From NCBI RefSeq assembly GCF_005503535.1, contig NZ_SCNN01000009.1, forward strand, positions 186,001 through 250,000: a DNA stretch of 64,000 nt, given 5' to 3'. The notes beneath the pieces were generated by a model. The model was not told the DNA's origin, searched no databases, and saw nothing but the letters and a program-made list of their open reading frames with translations. Both the position numbers and the translations under genes were made by a program. The DNA is from Mesorhizobium comanense. GTDB lineage: Bacteria > Pseudomonadota > Alphaproteobacteria > Rhizobiales > Rhizobiaceae. Below are positions 10,107-19,539 of this stretch, piece after piece (position 1 is the stretch's first letter; each line of letters begins with the position of its first letter).

Positions 10107-12320
10107 TCAGTCTGGAACATATTCAAGCATGATCGTGGCCAGCGGCGGCAAAAGCATCGTCGCGGAAATGCCGCCTGTTTGCGCCCGCGCCTCGACGGTG
10201 CCGCCATTGCCCATGCCCGACCCGCCATATTCGGAAGCGTCGGTGTTGATGATCTCGCGCCACTTGCCGGACTTCGGCAGCGGCACGCGATAATTGTCGC
10301 GGGGCACCGGCGTGAAGTTGGAAACGACGGCAACCGGATTGCCGCCCGGCGCGTTGCGCAGCCATGCGAAAACCGAGTTCTGACTGTCGTCGACGATCAA
10401 CCAGGAGAAGCCATCCGGTTCGCAGTCCCGGCCGTGCAGCGCTGGGCGCGAGCGGTAGAGGTAGTTGAGGTCGCGCACCGTCTGCCAGACGCCGCGGTGC
10501 GGGCGAAAATCGAGCAGGTTCCAGTCGAGCGCACGCGCCTCGCTCCACTCGCGGCGCTGCGCGAACTCCTGCCCCATGAACAGCAGCTTCTTGCCGGGAT
10601 AGCCCCACATGAAGCCGTAATAGGCCCGCAAGGTCGCGAATTTCTGCCAGTCGTCGCCCGCCATCTTGCCAAGCAGCGTGCCTTTGCCATGTACCACCTC
10701 GTCATGCGACAGCGGCAGCACGAAATTCTCGGAGAAGGCGTAGGTAAGCCCGAACGTCAGGTCGTTGTGGTGGTGCTTGCGGAAAATCGGCTCCTTGGAA
10801 AAATACTCCAGCGTGTCGTGCATGAAGCCCATGTTCCACTTGAAGCCGAAGCCCAGCCCGCCTTCATGGACTGGCGCCGAGACCTTCGGCCATGAAGTCG
10901 ATTCCTCGGCCACGGTCATCACGCCGGGATGGTGGGCGTAGAGCTCCTTGTTCATCTTCTGCAGGAAGCTGACCGCCTCGAGGTTCTCGCGCCCGCCCTT
11001 CTCGTTGGGGATCCACTCGCCCTGCTTGCGTGAATAGTCGAGGTAAAGCATCGAGGCGACCGCATCCACGCGAAGCCCGTCGACGTGATATTTTTCGGCC
11101 CAGAACAGCGCGTTGTTGACCAGGAACGACACCACCTCACGGCGGCCGAAATTGTAGATCGCGGTGTTCCAGTCGGGATGAAAGCCCTTGCGCGGGTCGG
11201 CGTGCTCGTAAAGCGCAGTGCCATCGAAGTGGACAAGGCCGTGCTCGTCGACCGGGAAATGCGCCGGCACCCAGTCGAGGATGACACCGACCCCGGCACG
11301 ATGGGCGCCGTCCACGAAGCGGGCAAAGCCATCGGGGTCGCCGAAGCGCGCGGACGGCGCGTAGAGGCCCGTCGTCTGATAGCCCCAGGAGGGATCATAG
11401 GGATGTTCGGAGATCGGCATGAATTCGATATGGGTAAAACCGGTCTCGACGACATAAGGGATCAGCCGGTCGGCGAGTTCATCCCAGGACAGGAAGGTGC
11501 CATCGTCGCGAAGCTGCCAGGAGCCGGCATGCACCTCATAGATCGACACCGCCTCGCGCCGCGGATCGGCATTGCGCCAGAAATTGCGATGCGCCTCGTC
11601 CCCCCACTGGTGGGCCGGCGGAACCGCCGTCACGGACGCGGTGGCCGGCCGCAATTCAGATTTGAAGGCGAACGGATCGGCCTTGAGCGGCAATCTCACC
11701 CCGTCAGATCCAATGATCTCATATTTGTAGGGCCGGCCGGCGCCGATATCGGGAATGAACACTTCCCAGATGCCGGTATCGCGGCGATCGCGCATCGAAT
11801 GACGGCGACCGTCCCAGTCGTTGAAATCGCCGACCACGGAGACGCGCCGCGCATTTGGCGCCCAGACGGCGAAATGCACGCCGGTGGCGCCCTCATGTTC
11901 GATGACATGCGCACCAAGCTTGTCGAACAATCGCAGGTGCGAACCCTCGGCGATGTAATAGTCGTCCATCGGTCCGAGCACCGGGCCAAATGAATACGGG
12001 TCGGTCAGCCACCAGTCGCCGCCGGCGTTCCTGGCGTGGTAGCGCAGCGGCTGGCGCTTCCTGAGCGACAGCTTGCCTTCGAAGAAACCGGCATCGTCGC
12101 GCCGGGACAATTCTCCAGCCTTGGTGCCCGTCAGCGTATAGGCGGTGACGGATTCGGCATGGGGAACGAAGCAGCGGGCAAACAGGCTTTTGCCGATTTC
12201 ATGGACACCGAGGACCGCGAAGGAATCGCCGTGCGTGCCGGCGACAATTGCCGCAACATCGCTGGCTGGCGCCAGCCCGTCCGGCCCGCTTGTCGCAGCG
12301 GTCGCGCGCGGCTTCCTCAT
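10107..12320 (-). CDS. glgB: 1,4-alpha-glucan branching enzyme
   Basis: A 737-residue GH13 branching enzyme that forms alpha-1,6 branches in glycogen. Domains in order are an N-terminal region with a first CBM48-like module (about 20-120), a second CBM48 with FAVWAPNARRVSVVGDFNDW (about 149-170), and the catalytic barrel. The catalytic triad is Asp419 in DGLRVDAVAS, Glu472 in VAEESTSWP and Asp540 in LSHDEVVHGK. The C-terminal beta domain ends in MLPPLATIMLEYVPD. A GTG at 12344 is in frame, but the ATG at 12320 has GGAGGG about 10 nt upstream and gives the usual length. A 196-bp gap containing two hairpins separates it from glgP. Confidence 0.96.
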   Translation of the reverse strand: MRKPRATAATSGPDGLAPASDVAAIVAGTHGDSFAVLGVHEIGKSLFARCFVPHAESVTAYTLTGTKAGELSRRDDAGFFEGKLSLRKRQPLRYHARNAGGDWWLTDPYSFGPVLGPMDDYYIAEGSHLRLFDKLGAHVIEHEGATGVHFAVWAPNARRVSVVGDFNDWDGRRHSMRDRRDTGIWEVFIPDIGAGRPYKYEIIGSDGVRLPLKADPFAFKSELRPATASVTAVPPAHQWGDEAHRNFWRNADPRREAVSIYEVHAGSWQLRDDGTFLSWDELADRLIPYVVETGFTHIEFMPISEHPYDPSWGYQTTGLYAPSARFGDPDGFARFVDGAHRAGVGVILDWVPAHFPVDEHGLVHFDGTALYEHADPRKGFHPDWNTAIYNFGRREVVSFLVNNALFWAEKYHVDGLRVDAVASMLYLDYSRKQGEWIPNEKGGRENLEAVSFLQKMNKELYAHHPGVMTVAEESTSWPKVSAPVHEGGLGFGFKWNMGFMHDTLEYFSKEPIFRKHHHNDLTFGLTYAFSENFVLPLSHDEVVHGKGTLLGKMAGDDWQKFATLRAYYGFMWGYPGKKLLFMGQEFAQRREWSEARALDWNLLDFRPHRGVWQTVRDLNYLYRSRPALHGRDCEPDGFSWLIVDDSQNSVFAWLRNAPGGNPVAVVSNFTPVPRDNYRVPLPKSGKWREIINTDASEYGGSGMGNGGTVEARAQTGGISATMLLPPLATIMLEYVPD

Positions 12321-12348
12321 CAGGCGGTCGCCCTCCCCAGGCACCTAG

Positions 12349-12472
12349 AACCTGTTCCAACCCGATGAAATCGGAGTGGAACAAGCTCTATCTCCTTGTT
12401 TGAGCATGATCTCCCGACAAACGGAAACGTTTGTCCGAGAAGGCCAGATTCCACTTTTCAGGATCATGCTTC
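12349..12472. repeat. palindromic intergenic repeat, copy 2
   Basis: Two adjacent hairpins lie between glgP and glgB. The first (12352-12385) pairs TGTTCCA with TGGAACA and CCGAT with ATCGG. The second (12402-12471) pairs AGCATGATC with GATCATGCT and has an inner CAAACGGAAACGTTTG palindrome. The joining sequence CTCTATCTCCTTGTTT matches the linker CTCTATCTCTTTGATT on the minus strand of the element at 47516-47626. Confidence 0.75.
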
Positions 12473-12516
12473 AGTCTTTTGTTTGAGCCACATTGCCGTG
12501 GCCTCATGCAACCATA

Positions 12517-14979
12517 TCAGACGGGTACGTTCCAGATTTCTTTCGCGTATTGGCGGATTGTGCGATCGGACGAGAACCAGCCGACCCGCGCGACGTTGCG
12601 GATCGCCATGGCATACCATTGCGGGCTGTTGCGCCAGGCCGCGTCGACGTCGCGCTGGCAGGCGGCATAGGCGTCGAAATCGGCGGCAACCATGAACCAG
12701 TCGCTGTTGTAGAGGCCGTTGATGAGGTCGCGGTAGCGGTCGGGGTCATCAGGCGAAAACACCCCCGACGAAACCGCCGCGACCGCCTGCGCCAGTTCGG
12801 GAGAGGCTTCGATGACGCCGCGCGGATTGTAGCCATTGCTGCGCCGCTCGGCGACCTCGGCCGTCGTCAGGCCGAAGATGAAGATGTTGTCGTCGCCGAC
12901 ATGCTCCTTGATCTCGACATTGGCGCCGTCGAGCGTGCCGATGGTCACCGCGCCGTTGAGCGCGAATTTCATGTTGCCGGTGCCGGACGCTTCCATGCCC
13001 GCCGTCGATATCTGCTCGGAGAGATCGGCGGCCGGCATCAGCACTTCGGCCAGGCTGACATTGTAGTTCGGCACGAACACGACCTTCAGCAGGCCGCGCA
13101 CCGACGGATCGCCATTGATGACCCTGGCGACGTCGTTGGCGAGTTTGATGATCAGCTTGGCGTTGTGGTAGCTGGGCGCGGCCTTGCCGCCGAAAAACTT
13201 CACGCGCGGCATCCAGTCGCGCTCGGGGTGCGAGCGGATCTGGTCATAGAGCGCGATCGCCTCCAGGATATTGAGCAGCTGGCGCTTGTATTCGTGGATG
13301 CGCTTCACCTGGATGTCGAAGAGCGCCGACGGGTCGAGCTTGATGCCAAGCCGGTCGGCGACGAGATTGGCGAGCCGCGCCTTGTTCTGCCGCTTCACGG
13401 CGGCGAATTTGTCGCGGAACGCGGCATCGGTCGCGAAGGCGTCGAGGCCCTTGATCGCCTCGATATCGTCGAGGAAGCGGTCGCCGATCGCCTCGCGGGC
13501 CAGTGATGTCAGGCCAGGATTGCACTGGATGAGCCAGCGCCGCGGCGTGATGCCGTTGGTCTTGTTGTTGATGCGGTCGGGATAGAGCCTGTGGAGATCG
13601 GCGAACACCGTCTCCTTCATCAGTTCGGTATGCAGCGCCGAAACGCCGTTGATCGAATGCGAGCCGACGAAGGCAAGATTGCCCATGCGCACGCGGCGGT
13701 CGCCATTTTCCTGGATCAGCGAAATACGGCTGATCTGGTCGCCGGAGAACTGGTTGGTGGCGCGCGCCTCGAGCAGCACCTGGGCGTTGATGGCATAGAC
13801 GATCTGCATGTGGCGCGGCAAAAGCCGTTCGAACAGCGGCACCGGCCAGCTTTCCAGCGCCTCCGGCAACAATGTGTGGTTGGTGTAGCCGAAGGTGCGC
13901 TTGGTGATGTCCCAGGCAAGATCGAAGTCCATGCCGTGGACATCCATCAAGAGCCGCATCAGTTCAGGCACGGCGATCGCGGGATGGGTGTCGTTCAGAT
14001 GGATCGCGGCCTTGTCGGGCAGCGACCGCAGGTCGCCATACTGGCTGAGGTGGCGCTGGACGATGTCCTGCAGCGAAGCGGTCGAGAAGAAGTATTCCTG
14101 CCGCAGCCTGAGCTCCTGTCCGGCCATGTGGGAATCGGCGGGATAGAGCACGCGCGAAAGCGCATCGGCCTTGTTGCTTTCGGCCAGCGCACCGATGTGG
14201 TCGCCGGCATTGAACTTGTCGAGCAGGATCGGATCGACCGGCATGCCCGACCACAGCCGCAGCGTGTTGACGCGCTTGGCGCGCCAGCCGGCCACGGGCG
14301 TGTCGTAAGCCACCGCAAGCACATGCTCGGTCGGTTTCCAGACATGCCGTTCGAGACGGCCGTCCCTGGAGGTGATCGATTCCACCGAACCGCCGAACCC
14401 GACCTCGAACGAGCGTTCGCGGCGCTCGAATTCCCACGGATTGCCGTGGTCGAGCCAGGTCTCCGGCAATTCGACCTGCCAGCCATCGTGAATCTCCTGG
14501 CGGAACATGCCGTTGGCGTAGCGGATGCCGTAGCCGTGCGCGGGAATGTCGACGGTCGCCATGCTTTCCATGAAACAGGCGGCGAGCCGGCCGAGACCGC
14601 CATTGCCGAGCGCCGCATCCGGCTCGAGGGCGGCGATCAGGTCGAGATCGACGCCGAGCGACGACAGCGCCTCGCGCATGCTCTCCATCAGGCCGAGATT
14701 GGAAAAGGCGTCGCGCATCAGACGCCCGATGAGGAATTCGAGCGAGAGATAGTAGACGCGCTTCTCCTGCTGGTCGTAGGCCTCTTTCGTCGCCTGCATC
14801 CAGTGATCCACGACGCGATCCCGCACGACCTTGATCGAGGCGGTGAGCCAGTCATGCGGGGTGGCGACGGTGGTGTCCTTGCCGACCCGGTACTTCAGGG
14901 ACATCAAGACTTCTTCGGCGAGCGTCCTGGGGTCGGGATTGTCGAGAGCGGGGGCTTCGATGGTCATGGCGGGTGTCAT
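12517..14979 (-). CDS. glgP: glycogen phosphorylase
   Basis: An 820-residue GT35 phosphorylase that releases glucose 1-phosphate from glycogen ends. It shows RVYYLSLEFLIGRLM near the N-terminus, the GNGGLGRLAACFMES glucose-site loop, DTPVAGW, the substrate block HLNDTHPAIAVPELMR, and the pyridoxal-phosphate lysine in EASGTGNMKFALNG. The open frame extends upstream to 15063, but that part has no phosphorylase-like sequence. The ATG at 14979 is preceded by GAGAGG and gives the normal family length; an ATG four codons later is also possible. As the first gene of the cluster it probably carries the promoter, although I could not pick a convincing -35/-10 pair in the 133 bp between frcA and glgP. 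Confidence 0.96.
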   Translation of the reverse strand: MTPAMTIEAPALDNPDPRTLAEEVLMSLKYRVGKDTTVATPHDWLTASIKVVRDRVVDHWMQATKEAYDQQEKRVYYLSLEFLIGRLMRDAFSNLGLMESMREALSSLGVDLDLIAALEPDAALGNGGLGRLAACFMESMATVDIPAHGYGIRYANGMFRQEIHDGWQVELPETWLDHGNPWEFERRERSFEVGFGGSVESITSRDGRLERHVWKPTEHVLAVAYDTPVAGWRAKRVNTLRLWSGMPVDPILLDKFNAGDHIGALAESNKADALSRVLYPADSHMAGQELRLRQEYFFSTASLQDIVQRHLSQYGDLRSLPDKAAIHLNDTHPAIAVPELMRLLMDVHGMDFDLAWDITKRTFGYTNHTLLPEALESWPVPLFERLLPRHMQIVYAINAQVLLEARATNQFSGDQISRISLIQENGDRRVRMGNLAFVGSHSINGVSALHTELMKETVFADLHRLYPDRINNKTNGITPRRWLIQCNPGLTSLAREAIGDRFLDDIEAIKGLDAFATDAAFRDKFAAVKRQNKARLANLVADRLGIKLDPSALFDIQVKRIHEYKRQLLNILEAIALYDQIRSHPERDWMPRVKFFGGKAAPSYHNAKLIIKLANDVARVINGDPSVRGLLKVVFVPNYNVSLAEVLMPAADLSEQISTAGMEASGTGNMKFALNGAVTIGTLDGANVEIKEHVGDDNIFIFGLTTAEVAERRSNGYNPRGVIEASPELAQAVAAVSSGVFSPDDPDRYRDLINGLYNSDWFMVAADFDAYAACQRDVDAAWRNSPQWYAMAIRNVARVGWFSSDRTIRQYAKEIWNVPV

Positions 14980-15112
14980 ATCGCCTCTCGTTCGGTTGGC
15001 CTGATCATAGCGGCTTTCACCGTTCATCCCAGCCCATCCTACTGCATCGCAACATATGTTCAATCGATTTAGAAGACGACCCGGCCAGCAATATCATCGG
15101 AAGCTTCGAGGT

Positions 15113-15892
15113 TCATGCCGCCAGCGCTTCCGGAGGCGCCTTGGCTCCCGTCATGAAGGCCACTGCGTCCGACATTGTATATTGCTTGGGATCGATGACG
15201 GCGAGGCGACGGCCGAGGCGATGGATATGGATCCGGTCCGCCACCTCGAAGACATGCGGCATGTTGTGCGAGATCAAGACGATCGGCAGGCCGCGCTTCT
15301 TGACGTCGAGGATGAGTTCGAGCACCCGGCGGCTTTCCTTGACGCCCAGCGCAGCGGTCGGTTCGTCCATGATGACCACTTTCGACCCGAAGGCGGCGGC
15401 GCGCGCGACCGCCACACCCTGGCGCTGGCCGCCCGACAGCGTTTCCACCGCCTGGCTGATGTTCTGGATGGTCATAAGGCCAAGTTCGGTCAGTTTTTCG
15501 CGGGCGCGCTTTTCCATGGCCGGACGATCGAGCATGCGAAGCCATTGACCGACGAAACCAGGCTTGCGGATCTCGCGGCCGAGAAACATGTTGTCGGCGA
15601 TCGACAAAGCCGGTGACAATGCCAGGTTCTGATAGACGGTCTCGATCCCGGCTTCGCGTGCCTCCATCGGCGACTTGAAGGCGATGGGCTTGCCTTCCAA
15701 CCGGATCTCCCCCTCGTCGGGGACAACCGCGCCGGAAATCGCCTTGATGAGCGACGATTTGCCAGCGCCATTGTCACCGATGACGGCGAGAATTTCGCCG
15801 GGGTAGAGATCGAAATCGGCGCTGTCGAGAGCGGTAACACGGCCATAGCGCTTGACGAGGCCACGCGCGGTAAGGATGGGTTGCTGGGTCAT
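15113..15892 (-). CDS. frcA: fructose ABC transporter ATPase FrcA
   Basis: A 259-residue ABC ATPase of the sugar (CUT2) class that energises the FrcB/FrcC importer on the cytoplasmic face. It carries Walker A GDNGAGKSS, the signature LSGGQRQGVAVARA, Walker B KVVIMDEPTAAL and the switch histidine in LISHNMPHV. Unlike RbsA-type CUT2 ATPases, which have two fused nucleotide-binding domains and about 500 residues, it has a single domain, as in rhizobial FrcA. The start ATG overlaps the stop of frcC by ATGA, which fixes it; the frame is open further upstream inside frcC. The name rests on the strong likeness of the adjacent FrcB to the Sinorhizobium protein. Confidence 0.92.
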   Translation of the reverse strand: MTQQPILTARGLVKRYGRVTALDSADFDLYPGEILAVIGDNGAGKSSLIKAISGAVVPDEGEIRLEGKPIAFKSPMEAREAGIETVYQNLALSPALSIADNMFLGREIRKPGFVGQWLRMLDRPAMEKRAREKLTELGLMTIQNISQAVETLSGGQRQGVAVARAAAFGSKVVIMDEPTAALGVKESRRVLELILDVKKRGLPIVLISHNMPHVFEVADRIHIHRLGRRLAVIDPKQYTMSDAVAFMTGAKAPPEALAA

Positions 15893-16971
15893 CCCGAAAT
15901 CTTTCTGATCCACTGGTCGATGCCGACCGCGACGATAATGAGGGCGCCGACGGACAATTGCGTCCATTGCGGGTCAGTCCCCCACAGGCGCAGCCCCAAC
16001 GCGAACACACCAACGATAAGCGCACCGAAGATGGTGCCGAGGATGGAGCCGCGCCCGCCAAACAGCGAAGTACCGCCGATGACGACAGCTGTGATGGAAT
16101 TGATGTTCTCGAACTGGCCGGCTTGCGGCGATACAGACCCGATGCGCCCGATCAGGGCCCAGCCGGCAATGGCGCAGATGAGGCCGGTCAGCGTATAGAC
16201 CGCGAGCAACATCCGGTCGACGCGAACACCGGAGAGTTCGGCCGCTTCCGGGTCGTCGCCCACCGCATAGACATGCCGCCCCCAGGCAGTGTGGTTGAGC
16301 ACATACCAGGCGATCGCCGCCATGATCAGCATCAGAAGCACGCCATAGGTGAAGACGGCGCCGCCGACCTTGAACGAGCCGCCGAAGAACTGCAGCAAGG
16401 GCGCTGTGGCCTCGAGATCCTGGCTGCGGATGGTCTCGTTGCCCGAATAGATGAAATTGATCGCGGCGTAGATTGACCATGTGCCGAGCGTCACGATGAA
16501 GGGCGGCAGCTTTACCCGGGCGATCAGGAAGCCGTTTATCAGGCCGCAGATCGCGCCGACCAGCAGGCCGACCGCGACCGCCACCGGCGCGGGAACGCCG
16601 TAGTGCATGGCGAACTGCCCCATGACGACCGAGCTCAACACCATGATGGCGCCGACGGAAAGGTCGATGCCGGCGGTCAGCACCACCAGTGTCTGCGCGA
16701 TGCCGACCATGCCGGTAATCGCCACCTGCTGAAGGATCAGCGTCAGCGTGAAGGGAGAAAAGAACCGCCCGCCAACGACAATGGCAAACAGGATCACCGA
16801 CAGGAGCAAGATGATGAGCGGCACCATCGCGGGGCTTTTGTGCAGCCGGTGCTGGATGCTTTCCAGCGCTGTTCGAGAGTGGGTATCGAACGAAGCAACA
16901 TTCCTGTCGCTTGCGTCCAGGGTCTTTTCGAACTCTTGCGGTCCACTGACTTTGGTCGTCTCGACGCTCAA
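15889..16971 (-). CDS. frcC: fructose ABC transporter permease FrcC
   Basis: A 360-residue CUT2 (RbsC-like) permease with a long polar N-terminus (about 1-45) and about eight to ten hydrophobic segments. Family blocks include GIAQTLVVLTAGIDLSVGAI, the EAAELSGVRVDRMLLAVYTL cytoplasmic loop that contacts the ATPase, and the FENINSITAVVIGGTSLFGG segment. The frame opens upstream with an ATG at 17016, but that start lies inside a hairpin. I prefer a TTG at 16971 because GGGAGG stands 5 nt before it, giving a protein beginning MSVETTKVSG. It is 95 bp downstream of frcB, a gap holding two strong hairpins, and is translationally coupled to frcA. Confidence 0.92.
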   Translation of the reverse strand: MSVETTKVSGPQEFEKTLDASDRNVASFDTHSRTALESIQHRLHKSPAMVPLIILLLSVILFAIVVGGRFFSPFTLTLILQQVAITGMVGIAQTLVVLTAGIDLSVGAIMVLSSVVMGQFAMHYGVPAPVAVAVGLLVGAICGLINGFLIARVKLPPFIVTLGTWSIYAAINFIYSGNETIRSQDLEATAPLLQFFGGSFKVGGAVFTYGVLLMLIMAAIAWYVLNHTAWGRHVYAVGDDPEAAELSGVRVDRMLLAVYTLTGLICAIAGWALIGRIGSVSPQAGQFENINSITAVVIGGTSLFGGRGSILGTIFGALIVGVFALGLRLWGTDPQWTQLSVGALIIVAVGIDQWIRKISG

Positions 16972-16993
16972 CGCAGCCTCCCAGCCCAAGGGA

Positions 16994-17065
16994 TGGAGCG
17001 GCTGATGCCGCTCCACCCTGTTATTCTTATTGTTGATGCAATGATTGAGCCGGTTGGCGGCTCAA
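16994..17065 (-). promoter_or_regulatory. two hairpins between frcB and frcC
   Basis: Right after the frcB stop, TTGAGCCG and CGGCTCAA (17045-17065) form an 8-bp stem with a 5-nt loop. Further on, TGGAGCGGC and GCCGCTCCA (16994-17015) form a 9-bp stem with a 4-nt loop. Neither is followed by a U-tract, so partial termination or protection of the frcB mRNA 3' end is more likely than full termination. Such structures often follow binding-protein genes, which must be made in excess over the permease. Confidence 0.7.
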
Positions 17066-17066
17066 A

Positions 17067-18101
17067 TCAACCCCAGCACTTTCCGAGGCCTGCCTTGGTG
17101 TCGATGGAATCGACACCGGCGGCCGGCTTGTCGGTGATGAGGGTGACGCCGGTGTTGTAGAAGTTCAGGCCCGGCGACGGCTCCGGCTTCTTGCCGGTGT
17201 CGGCGAAGGCTTTAATCGCCTCGATGCCGAGCGAAGCCATCAGCAGCGGATATTGCTGCGCGGTGGCGCCGATGATGCCTTCCGCGACGTTCTTGACGCC
17301 GGGGCAGCCGCCGTCGATCGAAACGATCAACACGTCCTTCTCCTTGCCGACGGCTTTCAGCGCCTGGTAGGCGCCGGCGGCCGCTGGCTCGTTGATGGTA
17401 TAGACGACGTTGATGTTGGGATCCTTCTGCAGGCAATTCTCCATGGCGGTATGGCCGCCATCTTCATTGCCGCCCGACAGATCGTGGCAAACATTGCGCG
17501 GATCCGTCTCGTCACCGATTTTCTTGGGATCCTTCACGTCGATGCCGAAGCCCGTCATGAAACCCTGATCGCGCTGCACGTCGACCGAGGGCTGGCTGGC
17601 GATCAGGTCCATGTAGGCGATATGGGCATCCTTGGCCTTGTCGCCGAGAGTTGCCTTCGCCCACGAGCCGATGAGCTCGCCCGCCTTGAAGTTATCGGTC
17701 GCGAACGTGGCGTCGGCGGCGTCGGCCGGCTCGAGCTGTGTGTCCAGCGCGATGACGAGGAGGCCGGCATCGCGCGCCTTCTTCACCGCCGGCACGATCG
17801 CGGCGGTATCCGTTGCGGTGATCAATATGCCCTTGGCGCCATCGGCGATGCAGGATTCGATCGCCGCGACCTGGCCTTCATTGTCGCCTTCCGCCTTGCC
17901 GGCATAGGCCTTGAGGTCAACGCCGATTTCCTTGGCCTTGGCGGTAGCGCCCTCCTTCATCTTGACGAAGAAGGGATTGGTATCGGTCTTGGTGATCAGG
18001 CAGGCGCTGACGCCGGCCGCGGAAGCTGACGAGGCGAATGCCATCAGGCCCAGAGCGGCGGCCGCGAAAACGGTGGACTTCAACAGTTTTGCATTGGTCA
18101 C
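17067..18101 (-). CDS. frcB: fructose-binding periplasmic protein FrcB
   Basis: A 344-residue periplasmic binding protein of the ribose/fructose (CUT2) class. Residues 1-28 are a signal peptide ([20 protein letters not shown], cleavage after ASA). The mature part begins [20 protein letters not shown] and contains [38 protein letters not shown] and [20 protein letters not shown], which match my memory of Sinorhizobium FrcB closely along the whole length, including the GKCWG C-terminus. The start is a GTG at 18101: GGGAGG lies 7 nt upstream, and the signal peptide follows at once. The gene heads frcBCA and is divergent from the ROK repressor across a 211-bp region holding a long inverted repeat. 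Confidence 0.94.
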   Translation of the reverse strand: MTNAKLLKSTVFAAAALGLMAFASSASAAGVSACLITKTDTNPFFVKMKEGATAKAKEIGVDLKAYAGKAEGDNEGQVAAIESCIADGAKGILITATDTAAIVPAVKKARDAGLLVIALDTQLEPADAADATFATDNFKAGELIGSWAKATLGDKAKDAHIAYMDLIASQPSVDVQRDQGFMTGFGIDVKDPKKIGDETDPRNVCHDLSGGNEDGGHTAMENCLQKDPNINVVYTINEPAAAGAYQALKAVGKEKDVLIVSIDGGCPGVKNVAEGIIGATAQQYPLLMASLGIEAIKAFADTGKKPEPSPGLNFYNTGVTLITDKPAAGVDSIDTKAGLGKCWG

Positions 18102-18214
18102 GATTTTCCTCCCAGTGGAACATTTCGGATGCCGGCCAACCGGCATCCACGCGGCATCCAGGCGAACTCTCCCGGCGCGGATGCCAGGCTCAAAAAACAC
18201 CAGACCACGCTGGC

Positions 18215-18250
18215 TGTCAATAATTAAATCACTCTTATTTATTATTGACA
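18215..18250. promoter_or_regulatory. divergent frcB/frcR operator-promoter inverted repeat
   Basis: TGTCAATAAT at 18215-18224 and ATTATTGACA at 18241-18250 are perfect 10-bp inverted arms 16 bp apart, in a strikingly AT-rich stretch. Each arm contains TTGACA reading outward, so it could serve as the -35 box of the promoter on its side; clear -10 boxes are not visible. The location between the binding-protein gene and the ROK regulator gene, and the AT-rich dyad typical of NagC/XylR-type operators, suggest the site of autoregulation and fructose induction. Confidence 0.65.
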
Positions 18251-18312
18251 CACTTGCGCCATTAACCCATTCTGCCGCAAAAGCAGTGAGGGGAAACGAC
18301 GGGAGGATCAGG

Positions 18313-19539
18313 GTGGAAACCGCCATCGCGAGGCACGGTTCGCCCGAAGCGAATGAGAGCCTTATTCATCGCGGCACCAACCAGAGCGGTATGCGCGACC
18401 ACAACGAGCGGCTTGTTCTGTCGCTGGTGCGCCAGCATGCCAGCCTGGCGAAGTCCGACATCGCCCGCATGACCGGACTTTCGGCGCAGACGGTTTCGGT
18501 CATCATGCGCGAACTCGAGGAGGAAGGCCTGCTGCTGCGTCAGGCGCCTTTGCGCGGCAAGATCGGCCAACCCTCCATCCCGATGGCGCTCAATCCGGAA
18601 GGCGCCTTCTTCATCGGCCTCAAAATCGGCCGCCGCAGCGCCGAACTGGTGCTGATCGATTTTCTGGGAAACGTGCGCTCGATGCTGCAGCATTCCTATC
18701 GCTATCCCGCGCCGCGCGAGACCGTGGAATTCGTCACATCCGGCATGAAAAAGATGCGTGGCGAACTGACGCCGGCGCAGGACAAGCGCATCGCGGGCCT
18801 CGGCATCGCCATGCCCTTCGAACTCTGGAACTGGGCCGACACGGCGGGCGCGCCGCGCGAAGTCATGGATGAATGGCGCCATCGCGACATCCGCGCCGAC
18901 ATCCAGGCGCAGTGTGATTTTCCGGTCTATCTGCAGAACGATGCCACCTCGGCCTGCGGTGCCGAGCTGGTTTTCGGCCAGGCGAGCGCGGCGCGTGATT
19001 TCGTCTATTTCTACATCGGCGCTTTCGCCGGTGGCGGCATCGTGCTCAACGGCCGGCTCTTCGGCGGCCCGACCGGCAACGCGGGCGCACTCGGTTCTAT
19101 GCCCGTGCCGGGGCCGGACGGAAAGCCGGCGCAATTGATCGACGTGGCTTCGATCGCCATGCTGGAGAAGGCACTCAGCGCCAAGGGCGTCGACGGATCC
19201 TATCTCTGGACCTCGCCGCAGGAGTGGGGCGAGATCGGCGCCGAGCTGGACGACTGGATCGCCAGCGCCTCGCGCGCACTTGCCTATGCCATCGTCGCCG
19301 CGTCCTCGGTCATCGATTTCGAGGCCGCCGTGATCGACGGCTGGATGCCGCTTGCCGTGCGACGCCGGCTGGTCGATGCGGTCATTGCGGCGATGGCGGC
19401 GATCGACGGCGAGGGCCTGAGACTTCCGGCCGTCCGCGAGGGAAGCGTCGGCATCCACGCGCGGGCGCTCGGCGGCGCCAGCCTGCCGCTTTCCGAACGC
19501 TTCCTGATCGGCTCGACGACCATTTCCAGGAGTGCCTGA
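18313..19539 (+). CDS. frcR: ROK-family transcriptional regulator of the fructose locus
   Basis: A 408-residue ROK-type repressor. An N-terminal winged helix-turn-helix (about residues 30-85, [20 protein letters not shown]) is followed by the actin-like sugar-binding fold with the nucleotide-free ROK landmarks [32 protein letters not shown] and [13 protein letters not shown]. The zinc-binding CXCGXXGC segment of sugar-kinase ROKs is not present. I chose the GTG at 18313 because GGGAGG lies 6 nt upstream; an internal ATG at codon 27 would still keep the DNA-binding domain. It is divergent from frcB, and its stop is followed directly (TGAATG) by the mutarotase gene. By position it should repress frcBCA and its own operon until fructose, or a derivative, binds. 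Confidence 0.85.
   Translation: METAIARHGSPEANESLIHRGTNQSGMRDHNERLVLSLVRQHASLAKSDIARMTGLSAQTVSVIMRELEEEGLLLRQAPLRGKIGQPSIPMALNPEGAFFIGLKIGRRSAELVLIDFLGNVRSMLQHSYRYPAPRETVEFVTSGMKKMRGELTPAQDKRIAGLGIAMPFELWNWADTAGAPREVMDEWRHRDIRADIQAQCDFPVYLQNDATSACGAELVFGQASAARDFVYFYIGAFAGGGIVLNGRLFGGPTGNAGALGSMPVPGPDGKPAQLIDVASIAMLEKALSAKGVDGSYLWTSPQEWGEIGAELDDWIASASRALAYAIVAASSVIDFEAAVIDGWMPLAVRRRLVDAVIAAMAAIDGEGLRLPAVREGSVGIHARALGGASLPLSERFLIGSTTISRSA

Noticed and set aside
8474..10132. Long plus-strand open frame opposite glgA and glgC
   Set aside because: It spans the glgA-glgC gap and its repeat and shows no protein-like features; antisense artefact.
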